Source: a bacterium (GTDB taxonomy: Bacteria; Hinthialibacterota; Hinthialibacteria; Hinthialibacterales; Hinthialibacteraceae). From it: a stretch of 64,000 nt of DNA. Position 1 is the stretch's first letter. Every line of letters begins with the position of its first letter. The notes beneath the pieces were generated by a model. It was not told where the DNA came from and did no database searches. It saw only the letters and a program-made list of their open reading frames with translations. The translations under genes were made by a program, and so were the position numbers. Location of the stretch: the NCBI GenBank assembly GCA_016125385.1, contig WGLV01000010.1:110520-174519 (forward strand), written 5' to 3'. This document shows, in pieces, positions 28,194 to 37,578 of this stretch.

Positions 28194-29675
28194 TTACGAC
28201 AGGTCGTTCTTGGCGCAGGGGTCGTTGCGTTCGTAGTTTTCCTGATACTCTTTCAGATCTTTCATATGGAGAATCTGGAGGGTGTTCGTCCGGCGGTCGC
28301 GCGGGTTATATTCGGCGGAAGCAAAGAGCACCAGGTCTTCAGCGCTTACCCATCCCTCATTGAACAAGAACATGGCGGCGGTAAGGGTGCGGATGGAATA
28401 AGCAATATTGGGATACATTACCGGAGTCACGCCATAATACATCTGGAGTTCCCGATAGGCGTCTTCACTGGAGGTCAGAGCGAGGACGTCCTGTTTGAGA
28501 CGCAGGCGGGCGATCATCTTGGCGGTGTAACCTCGGCGCGTGACCGAGACGATCTTGGTCACCCCGGCGCCTTCGCACAGGCTCTTGATCGAATCGCAGA
28601 TCGCGCGTTCGACCTCGGCCGCCCCCCCCAGCGATAAACTCGACTGCACGAAACGTTCGCTGTAAAGCGCAATGCGGTTCATCATGGCGACCGCCTCGAC
28701 GGGATAATCGCCCGTGGCGGTTTCACCGGACAGCATGACGACGTCGGATCCGTCGAGAATGGCGTTGGCCACATCAGAAATTTCCGCTCGTGTTGGACGC
28801 GGATTTTTCATCATCGACTGAAGCATCTGGGTCGCCGTGATAACCAGTTTGCCGGCCCGGTTACAGGCGCGGATCAGCCGCTTTTGAGCCATGGGGACTT
28901 CTTCAGGCTGTAGCTCGACGCCCATGTCGCCACGAGCCACCATGACGCCATCGGCGGCCTCGATGATTTCATCGATATTATCGATTCCTTCCTGGTTTTC
29001 GATCTTGGCGATGACTTTGACGGATGAGCCTTCAAGATGCCTGCGGCAGACTTTGATATCGTCCCGGTTCCGGGCGAACGACAAGGCGATGAAGTCGATG
29101 CCTTCCTCTTTGGCGAAGGCAAGACTTTTTACGTCTTTTTCCGTAAGCGGGTCCAATGGAAGCGAGCGATTCGGAAAATTGACCGCCTTGCCGCTGGGCA
29201 GAAAGCCGCTGTTTTTGAAGCGAAGGCGGATATGACCGTCTTCTTTTTGAACGACCGACGCTTCAAACGCGCCGTCGTCGATCATCGCGCGGTCGCCCGG
29301 TTGAATATACTCATAAACCTGGGCATCAAGAAACGCCTCGTCCTGGGGGGTGAAGCCAACGGTCAGTTCATCCGAGACGTCGATCTGAAGTTCACGAGCC
29401 ATACGAAGACGAATTTTAGGCCCCTGAGTGTCCATGATGATCGGCATGTTTCCAATCGAACGGACCGTCCGAATGATATGGCGATACTGATCGAACTCAC
29501 CGTGGCTGGTATTGATACGCACGGCGTTCATTCCACTGCCGACCATCTTATTCAGAATGTCATACGAATTGCTTGCAGGACCAATGGTACATAATACCTT
29601 GGTCTTTTTTCTCAGTTTCGTTTCCGGTTCAATACCTGGTAAATCACCGGAAAAGAGCGTGGTCATTTCTTCCAT
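28194..29675 (-). CDS. pyk: Pyruvate kinase
   Basis: A 493-aa glycolytic enzyme that converts phosphoenolpyruvate and ADP to pyruvate and ATP. KTKVLCTIGPAS and MNAVRINTSHG near the start, and the signature region VIAKIENQEGIDNIDEIIEA with MVARGDMGVEL, are intact. The C-terminal alpha/beta effector domain is present (KIVSVTRRGYTAKMIARLR). An in-frame GTG at 29738 would overlap the phosphorylase gene by 35 bases; I prefer the internal Met (29675). It follows glucan phosphorylase on the same strand, which makes a plausible storage-glucan catabolic unit. Confidence 0.96.
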   Translation of the reverse strand: MEEMTTLFSGDLPGIEPETKLRKKTKVLCTIGPASNSYDILNKMVGSGMNAVRINTSHGEFDQYRHIIRTVRSIGNMPIIMDTQGPKIRLRMARELQIDVSDELTVGFTPQDEAFLDAQVYEYIQPGDRAMIDDGAFEASVVQKEDGHIRLRFKNSGFLPSGKAVNFPNRSLPLDPLTEKDVKSLAFAKEEGIDFIALSFARNRDDIKVCRRHLEGSSVKVIAKIENQEGIDNIDEIIEAADGVMVARGDMGVELQPEEVPMAQKRLIRACNRAGKLVITATQMLQSMMKNPRPTRAEISDVANAILDGSDVVMLSGETATGDYPVEAVAMMNRIALYSERFVQSSLSLGGAAEVERAICDSIKSLCEGAGVTKIVSVTRRGYTAKMIARLRLKQDVLALTSSEDAYRELQMYYGVTPVMYPNIAYSIRTLTAAMFLFNEGWVSAEDLVLFASAEYNPRDRRTNTLQILHMKDLKEYQENYERNDPCAKNDLS

Positions 29676-29703
29676 TTTCTGCACTACTCGTACACCTTCC
29701 GGG

Positions 29704-32262
29704 TCATCCCCAAACAACGTAGTCGGAGGAATACTCACGAATCAGATCTTTGTTGTAGGCTCGAATCCGGACGGAAAAACCGTGACGACCGCTCTCCATG
29801 CAACTGACTTCGCCCGAGAAGATATGATCGGCGGACGCCTGCTTTCCGGCGTAATCCATCCGTTTGATGGATGGGTTGGTCAGTTTACCTTTTGAATCCA
29901 GCCGGCCGAACAACACCTCCACCGCCACATCTTCCGCTGACAATCCACCCAACCTCGCCAGTACACGGATGTTGAGGCGATCGCCAACCAACAGGTCGCC
30001 ATTCGGCATCGACGTTTTAACATCGGTAATAGCGACTTCGTTCCAGTTATCGGCGGCTTTTCGGCGCCATGCGGCGAGTTCCTTGCCTACCTTGTAACCA
30101 TTGGCGGTGAGAACCATCCCCGCGCGCTTGGCGGGCAGATAGAGTTTTTCAGTGTACTCTTCCAACATTCGGTGCGTGTTAAATTGTCTCCCCAGAGTTT
30201 TCATGGAGAGTTTCATCTTCTTGATCCAGTCTCGGGGCAGGTCGGAGTTATCGCGCTTGTAGAACAGGGGAACGACATCGTTCTCAAGGCAATCATAAAG
30301 AGCCTGAGCCTCGACCTTATCCTGCGTTTCGGTATCAGGGAAATCCTGCCGGTTTCCGATCGCCCAGCCGAGCTCGGGGACATAGGCTTCGTCCCACCAC
30401 CCGTCAAGTATGCTGAGGTTCAGGACGCCATTGGCGGACGATTTCTGACCGCTGGTTCCCGACGCCTCCAGCGGGCGCCGCGGCGTATTGAGCCAAACGT
30501 CGCACCCCTGAACAAGGTAGCGCGCCACGTTAACGTCGTAGTCTTCAATGAAGACAAAACTCGCCCGGAACACCGGATCACGCATGATGTGAATAATCCG
30601 CTTGATGATCTCTTTTGCGGGGGTGTCCTGGGGATGGGCTTTGCCCGCGATAATAAACTGGATCGGCTGATCGGAATTGGCGACCAGCCGTTTGAGCCGG
30701 TCAAGATCGCTGAACAGCAGATTGGCCCGCTTGTAGGTCGCGAAACGGCGGGCGAAGCCGATGGTCAAGGCGTGAGGGCTCAAGACTTCATCAGCGGCGG
30801 AGAGCTCATACGACTGAGCCCCGCGCCGTCGAAGCTGGTCTTTCAGACGCTGACGCGCGAAAAACACGAGGCGCTCCCGGCGGCGCTGATGGGTTCGCCA
30901 GAGTTCAATGTCAGGGATGCGATCGACTCGATCCCACACGTTGAACTCCCACGGATTCTGGGCGAATCGCGGCCCGAGATACGATTCAAACAGATCGCCG
31001 ATATCATGGCTGAGCCATGAGCGGGTATGGATTCCATTGGTGATATGGGTGATGGGGACTTCGCTGGGGTCGCTGAGATTTTTCCAGATGCCTTTCCACA
31101 TGCCTCGCGATACTTCGCCATGCAGCCGCGAAACACCGTTACAGAACGCGGACAGGCGCAACGCGAGGACGGTCATACCGAAGGATTCGCTCTCGTCGCC
31201 GGGATTGATCCGGCCCAGGTTGAGAAAATCAGGCCAGGACAGTCCAAGGCGCGCTACCATTTTGGATAAATATTTCTGCAACAAATCGGTCTGGAACTGT
31301 TCGTTGCCGGCAGGAACAGGGGTGTGAGTGGTGAATACGTTCGACCCCCAAACGATTTCTTTGGCTTCAGCGAAACTCAGTCCTTTTTTATCGATCAGTT
31401 CAGCCATGCGTTCGAGAATCTGAAACGCCGAATGACCTTCATTAATGTGATAAACGGTTGGTTCAATCTTTAAAGCCCGCAGGGCGCGGATACCGCCGAT
31501 GCCGAGAATCAATTCCTGGCGGATGCGCATGTCGCGATCTCCGCCGTACAACTGAGTCGTGATTTCACGCATATCGGGCTGGTTTTTTTCGATATTGGTA
31601 TCAAGCAGGTACAGTTGGATGGCTCCAACCTGTACGCGCCAGACCTGTGCGTAAACGTCCACGTCTCCCATTTCAACGCAGACGGTAAGAGGCTCGTCCT
31701 TTTCGTTTTTCTCGAGCGAGACCGGCATGTTGTACCAGTCATTCTCGGGATATTCCTCTAACTGCCAGCCATCGGCGTTAAGACGCTGGCGGAAGTAGCC
31801 CTGCCGGTATAACAGACCGACGCCTACAAGAGGAATTCCAAGGTCAGTAGCGCTTTTCAGGTGATCGCCAGCCAGAATACCCAGACCGCCAGAATATACG
31901 GGCAAGCCCTCGTCAAGACCGAATTCGCATGAAAAATATGCGACCTTCATGTCTTTTTCGTTTTCATAGGTCCGCTCAAACCATTTGAGGCGGGCCAGAT
32001 AGTTTTTCAAATTGGAATGAACACGCTCCACATTTGCGACAAAGCCGTCATCCTGGGCCAGCTCTTTCAAGCGCGATTGAGGGACTCGCCCCAGCATCGC
32101 AACCGGGTTCTGGTAGGATTCCTCCCAGATGTCGCGGTCGATCATGATAAACAACCGGACCGCTTCCCAGTTCCATGAATACCAGAGATTCATGGCGATT
32201 TCTTTGAGCGGCGCGAGTTCCCTGGGCAAAATGGGAGCGACATAAAATGGGCGTATATTCAT
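29704..32262 (-). CDS. glgP: Alpha-glucan (glycogen) phosphorylase, DUF3417-containing type
   Basis: An 852-aa PLP enzyme that releases glucose 1-phosphate from alpha-1,4-glucans. The N-terminal DUF3417 region (RPFYVAPILPRELAPLKEIA, then MNLWYSWNWEAVRLF) marks the TIGR02094 bacterial/archaeal sub-family. NEGHSAFQILER near 300, TTHTPVPAGNE near 340 and the PLP-lysine region EASGTSGQKSSANGVLNLS near 625 follow. Start: ATG 32262 with GGAGG 13 bases upstream, chosen over an ATG 15 codons earlier that lacks one. The C-terminal 130 residues form a beta-rich extra domain. It is followed closely by pyruvate kinase. Confidence 0.95.
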   Translation of the reverse strand: MNIRPFYVAPILPRELAPLKEIAMNLWYSWNWEAVRLFIMIDRDIWEESYQNPVAMLGRVPQSRLKELAQDDGFVANVERVHSNLKNYLARLKWFERTYENEKDMKVAYFSCEFGLDEGLPVYSGGLGILAGDHLKSATDLGIPLVGVGLLYRQGYFRQRLNADGWQLEEYPENDWYNMPVSLEKNEKDEPLTVCVEMGDVDVYAQVWRVQVGAIQLYLLDTNIEKNQPDMREITTQLYGGDRDMRIRQELILGIGGIRALRALKIEPTVYHINEGHSAFQILERMAELIDKKGLSFAEAKEIVWGSNVFTTHTPVPAGNEQFQTDLLQKYLSKMVARLGLSWPDFLNLGRINPGDESESFGMTVLALRLSAFCNGVSRLHGEVSRGMWKGIWKNLSDPSEVPITHITNGIHTRSWLSHDIGDLFESYLGPRFAQNPWEFNVWDRVDRIPDIELWRTHQRRRERLVFFARQRLKDQLRRRGAQSYELSAADEVLSPHALTIGFARRFATYKRANLLFSDLDRLKRLVANSDQPIQFIIAGKAHPQDTPAKEIIKRIIHIMRDPVFRASFVFIEDYDVNVARYLVQGCDVWLNTPRRPLEASGTSGQKSSANGVLNLSILDGWWDEAYVPELGWAIGNRQDFPDTETQDKVEAQALYDCLENDVVPLFYKRDNSDLPRDWIKKMKLSMKTLGRQFNTHRMLEEYTEKLYLPAKRAGMVLTANGYKVGKELAAWRRKAADNWNEVAITDVKTSMPNGDLLVGDRLNIRVLARLGGLSAEDVAVEVLFGRLDSKGKLTNPSIKRMDYAGKQASADHIFSGEVSCMESGRHGFSVRIRAYNKDLIREYSSDYVVWG

Positions 32263-32685
32263 TTGGCGAATCAGACCTCCATGATCAAACTCTATCGCGT
32301 TACACACAGATACGATTCAGATTGAATCTATTCAAGCAATTTTGATACCGACAATTCGGGCGTTCTGCTGGATGTTAAGCGTGTTTTGAAGGAATTTCGA
32401 GGCAAGCAAGTAATTTTCTCAACAATTCTGTTAATTATTGATCATTCTCACTCTCCCTATTTTACATGAATTCACCGGCTTGCATCAAAAAATCATTCCC
32501 AATAGGCAGGATTAAGTTCAGCAAACGACACAAACGACGTGGAATTAGAATTCAGAGTACCTGCATCTCGCACTATACATCTCAATCATTTAACCATATA
32601 CCACGGGCCAGCTTCATTAAAATGGCAATCAGAGTTATTTCCAAACAATACTACGATACGATATTACCTTATTTTTGTATTATTC

Positions 32686-32700
32686 CATGAAAATTTCATG
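32686..32700. promoter_or_regulatory. Perfect palindrome CATGAAAATTTCATG
   Basis: A 15-base perfect dyad directly followed by another ATGAAAATG, so CATGAAAAT is also tandemly repeated. It ends 11 bases before the putative -35 box of the 156-aa gene, a place where an activator or repressor site could sit. Function inferred from symmetry and position only. Confidence 0.35.
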
Positions 32701-32711
32701 AAAATGTCCGA

Positions 32712-32741
32712 TTGACAGCAATTTGGATTCATGGTTAAAAT
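32712..32741 (+). promoter_or_regulatory. Candidate sigma-70 promoter for the 156-aa membrane protein
   Basis: A consensus -35 box TTGACA (32712-32717), then 17 or 18 bases, then TTAAAA or TAAAAT (32735-32741) as -10. It is about 60 bases before the ATG at 32799. The -35 is perfect and the -10 fair. Confidence 0.45.
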
Positions 32742-32798
32742 TAATACCTTATTTCAGATGGTTGTCTGTTGATTTCTTTTCGCCCTGGAGGCCCATGG

Positions 32799-33269
32799 AT
32801 GGATCAGAAGTTTTTTACGAACACCACGGTAGATTCCAGCGTTTATATCTACTCGGGGATCGCGTTCATTCTTTTTCTCGTCATTATCATCGTAGCCTAC
32901 TACTACTTCCAGCGCTTCAAGAAGATTCAGGAACTCAAAGAGGAAATGGAGCAGCTCGACCTGGGCGATGAGGGCGAAGGCGCCGTCATCGACATGGTGA
33001 AACGCTACGCCATGCAGGAACCCGTCGAGATTCTGCTCTCCATCCGAAAATTCGATGAAATGGCGATTCAGGAAATTGAACGAGTACTGAGTAGCGCGGG
33101 GTCATCCAAAGCGAAGCAGCAATTCATCGATCTGATCTATGAAATCAGGATGAAAACCTATTTCCCCAATTTGTCGAACAGTGAAACCGAGGCAACACAA
33201 ATCGAACCGAAATCAACCCCAAAGGTTTCCATGAATCAAAAACCGATCACTGCGGCCAGTCGAGCCTGA
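32799..33269 (+). CDS. Small protein with one N-terminal membrane helix and a cytoplasmic helical domain
   Basis: 156 aa from ATG 32799, with GGAGG 7 bases upstream. Residues about 15-37 form a single membrane helix (YSGIAFILFLVIIIVAYYYF) followed by a basic stretch and a charged helix. The soluble part (about 50-125) is helical (DMVKRYAMQEPVEILLSIRK). The last 30 residues are Ser/Thr/Pro-rich. I do not recognise the family. Orientation is probably N-out, C-in by the positive-inside rule. It has its own candidate promoter and terminator, so it is monocistronic. Confidence 0.8.
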   Translation: MDQKFFTNTTVDSSVYIYSGIAFILFLVIIIVAYYYFQRFKKIQELKEEMEQLDLGDEGEGAVIDMVKRYAMQEPVEILLSIRKFDEMAIQEIERVLSSAGSSKAKQQFIDLIYEIRMKTYFPNLSNSETEATQIEPKSTPKVSMNQKPITAASRA

Positions 33270-33317
33270 CCATATATCTATCAAGATCATATCAGAGTCA
33301 ATCATAGAAATACAATG

Positions 33318-33358
33318 AAAGGCGGCTGCTCTTTGATGGAGCAACCGCCTTTTGTTTT
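33318..33358 (+). terminator. Rho-independent terminator between convergent genes
   Basis: Stem AAAGGCGG-TGCTC against GAGCA-CCGCCTTT with one internal C-A mismatch and a 7-base loop, followed on the plus strand by TTTTGTTTT. It lies between the 156-aa gene and the end of dapL and may also serve the minus strand, where the T tract is shorter. Confidence 0.8.
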
Positions 33359-33374
33359 CGTCAATCGTTGAGAC

Positions 33375-34553
33375 TTATTTGTAGACGAAACCAGCGTTTT
33401 TGAGCCGCTCGACCACCTGGCCGCAAACGTCCTCCTCAACCGTCAGGGCGATACGGATGAAGCCTTCCCCACCCTCACCGAAACCGCGGCCAGGCGTGAT
33501 CAGTACGCCCGACTTGCGCAGAACCCGTTCGGCGAAATCGCCCGACAGGACGCCTTTTTCCGGAACCGGGGTCCAGATAAAGAACGTGGCCAGAGGTTTG
33601 CGCATATTCCAGCCTAATTCATTAAGCCCATTGACCAACACGTCTCGGCGGCGCTGATACGCCTGAGTGGTCTCGCGGGTGAAATCCATCGTACCGGTCA
33701 ATGCAGTAATGGCGGCGTGCTGGATGGGCTGAAATGCGCCCATGTCGGCGTTGGAGCGGACTTTGGCCAGACAGGCGAGAACGTCCTTGTTGCCGACCGC
33801 GTGCGCGACGCGCCAACCGCTCATGTTGAACACTTTGGACAGTGAATGAAATTCGATGCCGACTTCTTTCGCGCCGGGCGTTTCCAGAAAGGAAGGCTGC
33901 CGGTTTCCATCGTACACCGCTTCGGAATATGGAGCGTCATGGGAAACAACGATATCGTACTGTTTCGCGAACGCGACGACTTTTTCGAAGTACGACAAGG
34001 GCGCCAAAGCCGCAGTCGGATTACCGGGAAAATTCAACAGCATGAGTTTGGCGCGGCGGCGGATGTCTTCAGGAATCGCATCGAGATCGGGCAGGAAGTC
34101 GTTTTCTTCCTTGAGCGGCATGAAATGGACCTCGCCGCCCGCGAAGAGAATGCCCGGCAGATAAGCGGTGTAGCAGGGATCGGGAACCAGCACCACGTCA
34201 CCGGGATTAACCAACGCCATCGGAAGATCCGACACGCCGCGTTTGCTGCCGATGCAGAGCAGCACTTCGTTGTCAGGGTTCAGCTCGACGTTGAAATTGC
34301 TTTTATACCATCCAGCCACGGCTTTTCGGTAAGCGGGGATCCCCTTGAACGACGGATAGTGATGATTTTTGGGATCGTCGGCCGCCTGTTTGAGGGCGTC
34401 CACAATATATTTCGGGGTGGGACGATCAGGGTCGCCCACGCTCAAATCGATTACGTCCACGCCTTTCGCCTGTTCTTCCGCCTTCATCGCATCAAGCGCG
34501 TCAAAGAGGTAAACAGGCAGTTGTTTTAATCGCTCAGACCCCTTAATTTCCAT
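33375..34553 (-). CDS. dapL: LL-diaminopimelate aminotransferase-type class I/II aminotransferase
   Basis: A 392-aa fold-type I PLP enzyme. The PLP-lysine motif is SLSKVFNMSGWR near 235-246. NFPGNPTAALAP near 174 and the substrate-binding Arg in FIRIALTVEED near 368 are present. The start IKGSERLKQLPVYLFDALDA and the IDLSVGDPDRPTPKYIVDAL segment resemble the DapL branch that makes LL-diaminopimelate directly from tetrahydrodipicolinate. Position downstream of lysA in the same run supports a lysine role. A related aminotransferase of other specificity cannot be excluded. Confidence 0.88.
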   Translation of the reverse strand: MEIKGSERLKQLPVYLFDALDAMKAEEQAKGVDVIDLSVGDPDRPTPKYIVDALKQAADDPKNHHYPSFKGIPAYRKAVAGWYKSNFNVELNPDNEVLLCIGSKRGVSDLPMALVNPGDVVLVPDPCYTAYLPGILFAGGEVHFMPLKEENDFLPDLDAIPEDIRRRAKLMLLNFPGNPTAALAPLSYFEKVVAFAKQYDIVVSHDAPYSEAVYDGNRQPSFLETPGAKEVGIEFHSLSKVFNMSGWRVAHAVGNKDVLACLAKVRSNADMGAFQPIQHAAITALTGTMDFTRETTQAYQRRRDVLVNGLNELGWNMRKPLATFFIWTPVPEKGVLSGDFAERVLRKSGVLITPGRGFGEGGEGFIRIALTVEEDVCGQVVERLKNAGFVYK

Positions 34554-34600
34554 CAGTTAAGCTCCATTATCCAGAAATAGTCTCAACAAAGAAAAAACTT

Positions 34601-34969
34601 TTATTCCGCTTTTGGCTGCCATTCCCCAACCGGATGACGATCTTCCGGCATAAAGGGGTGCTTGATAAAGATCGCGACCATGTCCGCGTCGGTATCGTTT
34701 ACAACGTTGTGGTGATCGTAAGGTTCAACGGTAAGCGCCATGCCCGGCTTCAGGCGATGCTCGACGCCTTCCACGATGATTTTGGGGGTCCCTTCGAGGA
34801 TGTAGAACGTTTCTTCAACCACATGGTGAATATGCAGCCCATAATCTCTGGAGGACATACCCGGTTTCATCTTGAGGACTCCCCATTCGATATTGGGTCC
34901 TTGAACGACGTAACGGACGCCGGCGTCCCCCAGCGACCACGAGACCTCATTGGCATCAATCTTTTTCAT
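34601..34969 (-). CDS. Cupin-domain protein
   Basis: A 122-aa single-domain cupin. The metal-binding motif is spread over GLHIHHVVEETFYILEG (His, His, Glu near residues 46-53) and a later His in PYDHHNVVND (about 84-93). It lies between lysA and dapL on the same strand with short spacers (47 and 77 bases), so it is probably co-transcribed. Small cupins act as enzymes or ligand sensors; this one could be a sugar or metabolite isomerase. No specific role can be given. Confidence 0.88.
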   Translation of the reverse strand: MKKIDANEVSWSLGDAGVRYVVQGPNIEWGVLKMKPGMSSRDYGLHIHHVVEETFYILEGTPKIIVEGVEHRLKPGMALTVEPYDHHNVVNDTDADMVAIFIKHPFMPEDRHPVGEWQPKAE

Positions 34970-35046
34970 GTTCTCTTTCGCTTTATGAATTTCCGTAGAT
35001 TCACTGTCTCAAATTCAACCTGGTTCAGTTTTGAGTTTGAAAGATC

Positions 35047-36315
35047 TCAATCAAGAACCTGATTACGCCAGAGGTCGTCATAGGTTTCACGGAGGCGGAT
35101 GAGGCGGGCTTCGCTTCCCTCCACCAAGACTTCGGCGGGCCGAACGCGCCCGTTGTAATAAGAAGCCATCGCATAACCATACGCCCCTGCGGAACAGATC
35201 GCGAGCAGATCGCCGGATTGCAGCTCGGGCAGTTCACGATCTTTACCGAAGACGTCGCTGGATTCGCAGATCGGACCGACGACGTCGATTTTTTGCAGTG
35301 TACCCTCTTTAGCGCAAACTGGAACAATGTTGTGATGGGCGCCATAGATGGCGGGCCGGGCGAGATCGTTCATCGCGGCGTCGACCACGGCGAAGGTACG
35401 GTAGCTGGTTTTTTTCACGTAAACCGTCCGGCAAACCAGCACGGCCGCATTGCCCATGATAGAACGCCCCGGTTCAATGACGAGCGTCACGCCCGCGCCT
35501 TCAATCCGTTTTTTTAACTCGGATGCGAACTCATGGGAAGTTAAAGGCGACTCGCCCTGATACCGGATTCCCAAACCACCGCCGACATCCACGTAAGAAA
35601 TCTCGATTCCTTTGGATTTAAGGTCGTCACGCAGGCCCAACAGGCGGTTGAGGGCCTGAAGAAGCGGCGAGGCGTCGGCCAGCGAGGAACCGATATGCGA
35701 CGCCATTCCCCGAACTTCGATATTCGGCATCGCGGCGGCGCGTTCATACAGCGGAGCGCATTCCTCAAACGGGACGCCGAATTTGTGTTCTCTCAAGCCG
35801 GTACTGATCTTGGGGTGCGTTTTTGCGTCGATGTTGGGGTTTACCCGAATGGCGACAGGAGCCTTTTTGCCCATCTCGCCGGCGATCTGGTCGATCGCCT
35901 CCAACTCGGGTTCGGATTCAACGTTCAGCATCAGGATTCCGGCGTTGAGCGCGTATTCGATCTCGTCGCGAGTTTTCCCTACGCCGCTGAATACGATTCG
36001 TTCGCCGGGAACGCCCGCTTTTTGCGCAAGCGCCAGTTCGCCACCGGATGTAAGATCGGCGCCAGCTCCTCTCTCCGCCAGCTGCTTGATCAGCGCGATA
36101 TTGCCATTCGCCTTGATGGCATAGCAGATGAGATGAGGGATGCCTTCGAGGCCCCGGCGATACCCGTCAAATACCTCGAGCATGGCTTCTCTGGAATAGA
36201 CGTATAGCGGCGTACCGTACTGCTCGGCCAACGACCGCACGGATATGGATTCGGCGAATAGATCGCCGTCCCGATAAGCGAAAAATCGGGAATTGGTCAA
36301 CTCGTCAAACGACAT
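35047..36315 (-). CDS. lysA: Diaminopimelate decarboxylase LysA
   Basis: A 422-aa fold-type III PLP enzyme that decarboxylates meso-diaminopimelate to L-lysine. PLP lysine K68 lies in CYAIKANGN. The phosphate-binding region VDVGGGLGIRYQGE is near 245, EPGRSIMGNAAVLV near 285, and the active-site Cys from the second subunit in GPICESSDVF near 350. Length is standard. It starts 6 bases after the stop of the 418-aa unknown gene, with GAGGG 10 bases before the ATG, and is followed by the cupin and dapL. Confidence 0.97.
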   Translation of the reverse strand: MSFDELTNSRFFAYRDGDLFAESISVRSLAEQYGTPLYVYSREAMLEVFDGYRRGLEGIPHLICYAIKANGNIALIKQLAERGAGADLTSGGELALAQKAGVPGERIVFSGVGKTRDEIEYALNAGILMLNVESEPELEAIDQIAGEMGKKAPVAIRVNPNIDAKTHPKISTGLREHKFGVPFEECAPLYERAAAMPNIEVRGMASHIGSSLADASPLLQALNRLLGLRDDLKSKGIEISYVDVGGGLGIRYQGESPLTSHEFASELKKRIEGAGVTLVIEPGRSIMGNAAVLVCRTVYVKKTSYRTFAVVDAAMNDLARPAIYGAHHNIVPVCAKEGTLQKIDVVGPICESSDVFGKDRELPELQSGDLLAICSAGAYGYAMASYYNGRVRPAEVLVEGSEARLIRLRETYDDLWRNQVLD

Positions 36316-36321
36316 TGGCGT

Positions 36322-37578
36322 TTAACCCTCTTCGATGAGTTCCGGCGAGAGTTCATCCTCACCGGTTAAAATTCGCTGGACTCGTTTGAGGCGGACCTTG
36401 TTTTTCTGCACGTTCATCATGTTGGCCGCTTTGGCGAGCGTGGAGCCTTCCTTCAAATTGCAATGGAAGATGTTGTCATCATCCAAGGGAAGCCCCAGTT
36501 GAATTTTGAATTTGAGATAATGATTGAGGATTTTGGAGCGTTCAAGGGAGATGTACGATCGCTCCATGTTTCCGCTGACGCCCTCGGCGTGAAAACACGA
36601 CTTGATGTACTGGCTGAAGGCGTTGGTTCCCTTGCTGTATTCATACAACTGAAGGCTGAACGAGGAAGGCAGCAGGGTAATGAACTGGCCGAGTTTTTCG
36701 TGATACCAGATCATCTTTTCGAGAGCGTCTTCGGCCTTCCAGTTGTCGACGAACTGAGTGGCGATGCGGTCGGTCACAATCAGCGCGTGAGGATCGGCGA
36801 CCTGGTGATCTAGTTTGAGATTGACCACGCGGGCGCGATCGAAATACGTAGCGAGTTCGGAGATGAGATCAAAGAGGATGCAAAGACCCTCGCGCACCGA
36901 CCACATCAGCATGCGGTAGCGCTCAATACCCATATCAAACCATTGATCGCACATCTTGTAGACCGCTTCCATGTACGCATCCCAGCGGGGAGCGCGGTCT
37001 TTGCGCAGAATAACCTTGGCGAGGTCGAGCAAGCGGCGCAGGCGCTTGAACTTCCACAACGCTTCCCGTGTGTTGATCTGGCGTTTTGCTTCCCATAGAA
37101 AGAAATCATAGAGAAAACCGCTGCACAGCAGATCGAGTACGCGGGCGATGTTGAAGAAGCGAATTTCGCCTTGACTGGGATATTTGATCTCGAGTTCACG
37201 CCCCATCACCCATTGAGGCTGAAGCAGGCAATCGAACTTGGGAAGGTTTTCGAGCAGTTTTCGATCGACGGAGATCACGTCTTCATCGACGATGTTACGG
37301 GTTCCAATGGTGCGGAGAACGTGATCGAACTTGAGATTGTTTTCGTCGCAGGTTTCGGAGTCATAGACAACGATGAGTTTGATCTGGGAGATGGAGCGGC
37401 CGAAGGTGATTTCGTCCATGTAGACGGAAAACAACCCGGCCAGACGTTGCGCCTCGCGGACGAGGTCTTCCATCAGGATGCGGTAGTTCTCTTCACTGAC
37501 CCGCACCGGCTCTGTATGGAAGGCGTAAGTATCGCCGCGGCTCTTGGAAATGATCTCGGCGCAGACGTTATAATCCAT
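36322..37578 (-). CDS. Unrecognised 418-aa protein coupled to lysA
   Basis: No family recognised. Residues about 35-85 have an alpha/beta look (VYMDEITFGRS then ISQIKLIVVYDSE). The rest is strongly helical and rich in aromatic and basic residues (YDFFLWEAKRQINTREALWK, FKRLRRLLDLAKVILRK). No signal peptide is visible. One could imagine a nucleotidyltransferase-like N-terminus, but the G-S and D-x-D residues of that fold are not in place. It leads the lysine run; its stop is 6 bases before the lysA start, so the two are very likely co-expressed. Confidence 0.8.
   Translation of the reverse strand: MDYNVCAEIISKSRGDTYAFHTEPVRVSEENYRILMEDLVREAQRLAGLFSVYMDEITFGRSISQIKLIVVYDSETCDENNLKFDHVLRTIGTRNIVDEDVISVDRKLLENLPKFDCLLQPQWVMGRELEIKYPSQGEIRFFNIARVLDLLCSGFLYDFFLWEAKRQINTREALWKFKRLRRLLDLAKVILRKDRAPRWDAYMEAVYKMCDQWFDMGIERYRMLMWSVREGLCILFDLISELATYFDRARVVNLKLDHQVADPHALIVTDRIATQFVDNWKAEDALEKMIWYHEKLGQFITLLPSSFSLQLYEYSKGTNAFSQYIKSCFHAEGVSGNMERSYISLERSKILNHYLKFKIQLGLPLDDDNIFHCNLKEGSTLAKAANMMNVQKNKVRLKRVQRILTGEDELSPELIEEG

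Larger units (their letters stand above)
32263..32798. other. 536-base intergenic region with promoter and palindrome
   Basis: AT-rich and gene-free. It separates two divergent starts, the phosphorylase and the 156-aa membrane protein. It contains a 15-base perfect palindrome at 32686 and a promoter-like pair at 32712-32741. A 74-codon frame at 32466-32690 lacks a ribosome-binding site and any family likeness. Confidence 0.5.

Noticed and set aside
32466..32690. A 74-codon frame in the intergenic region
   Set aside because: No ribosome-binding site and random-looking composition; it overlaps the palindrome upstream of a better gene.
33846..34529. A 227-codon open frame on the plus strand
   Set aside because: Antisense to dapL, with no start context or homology.
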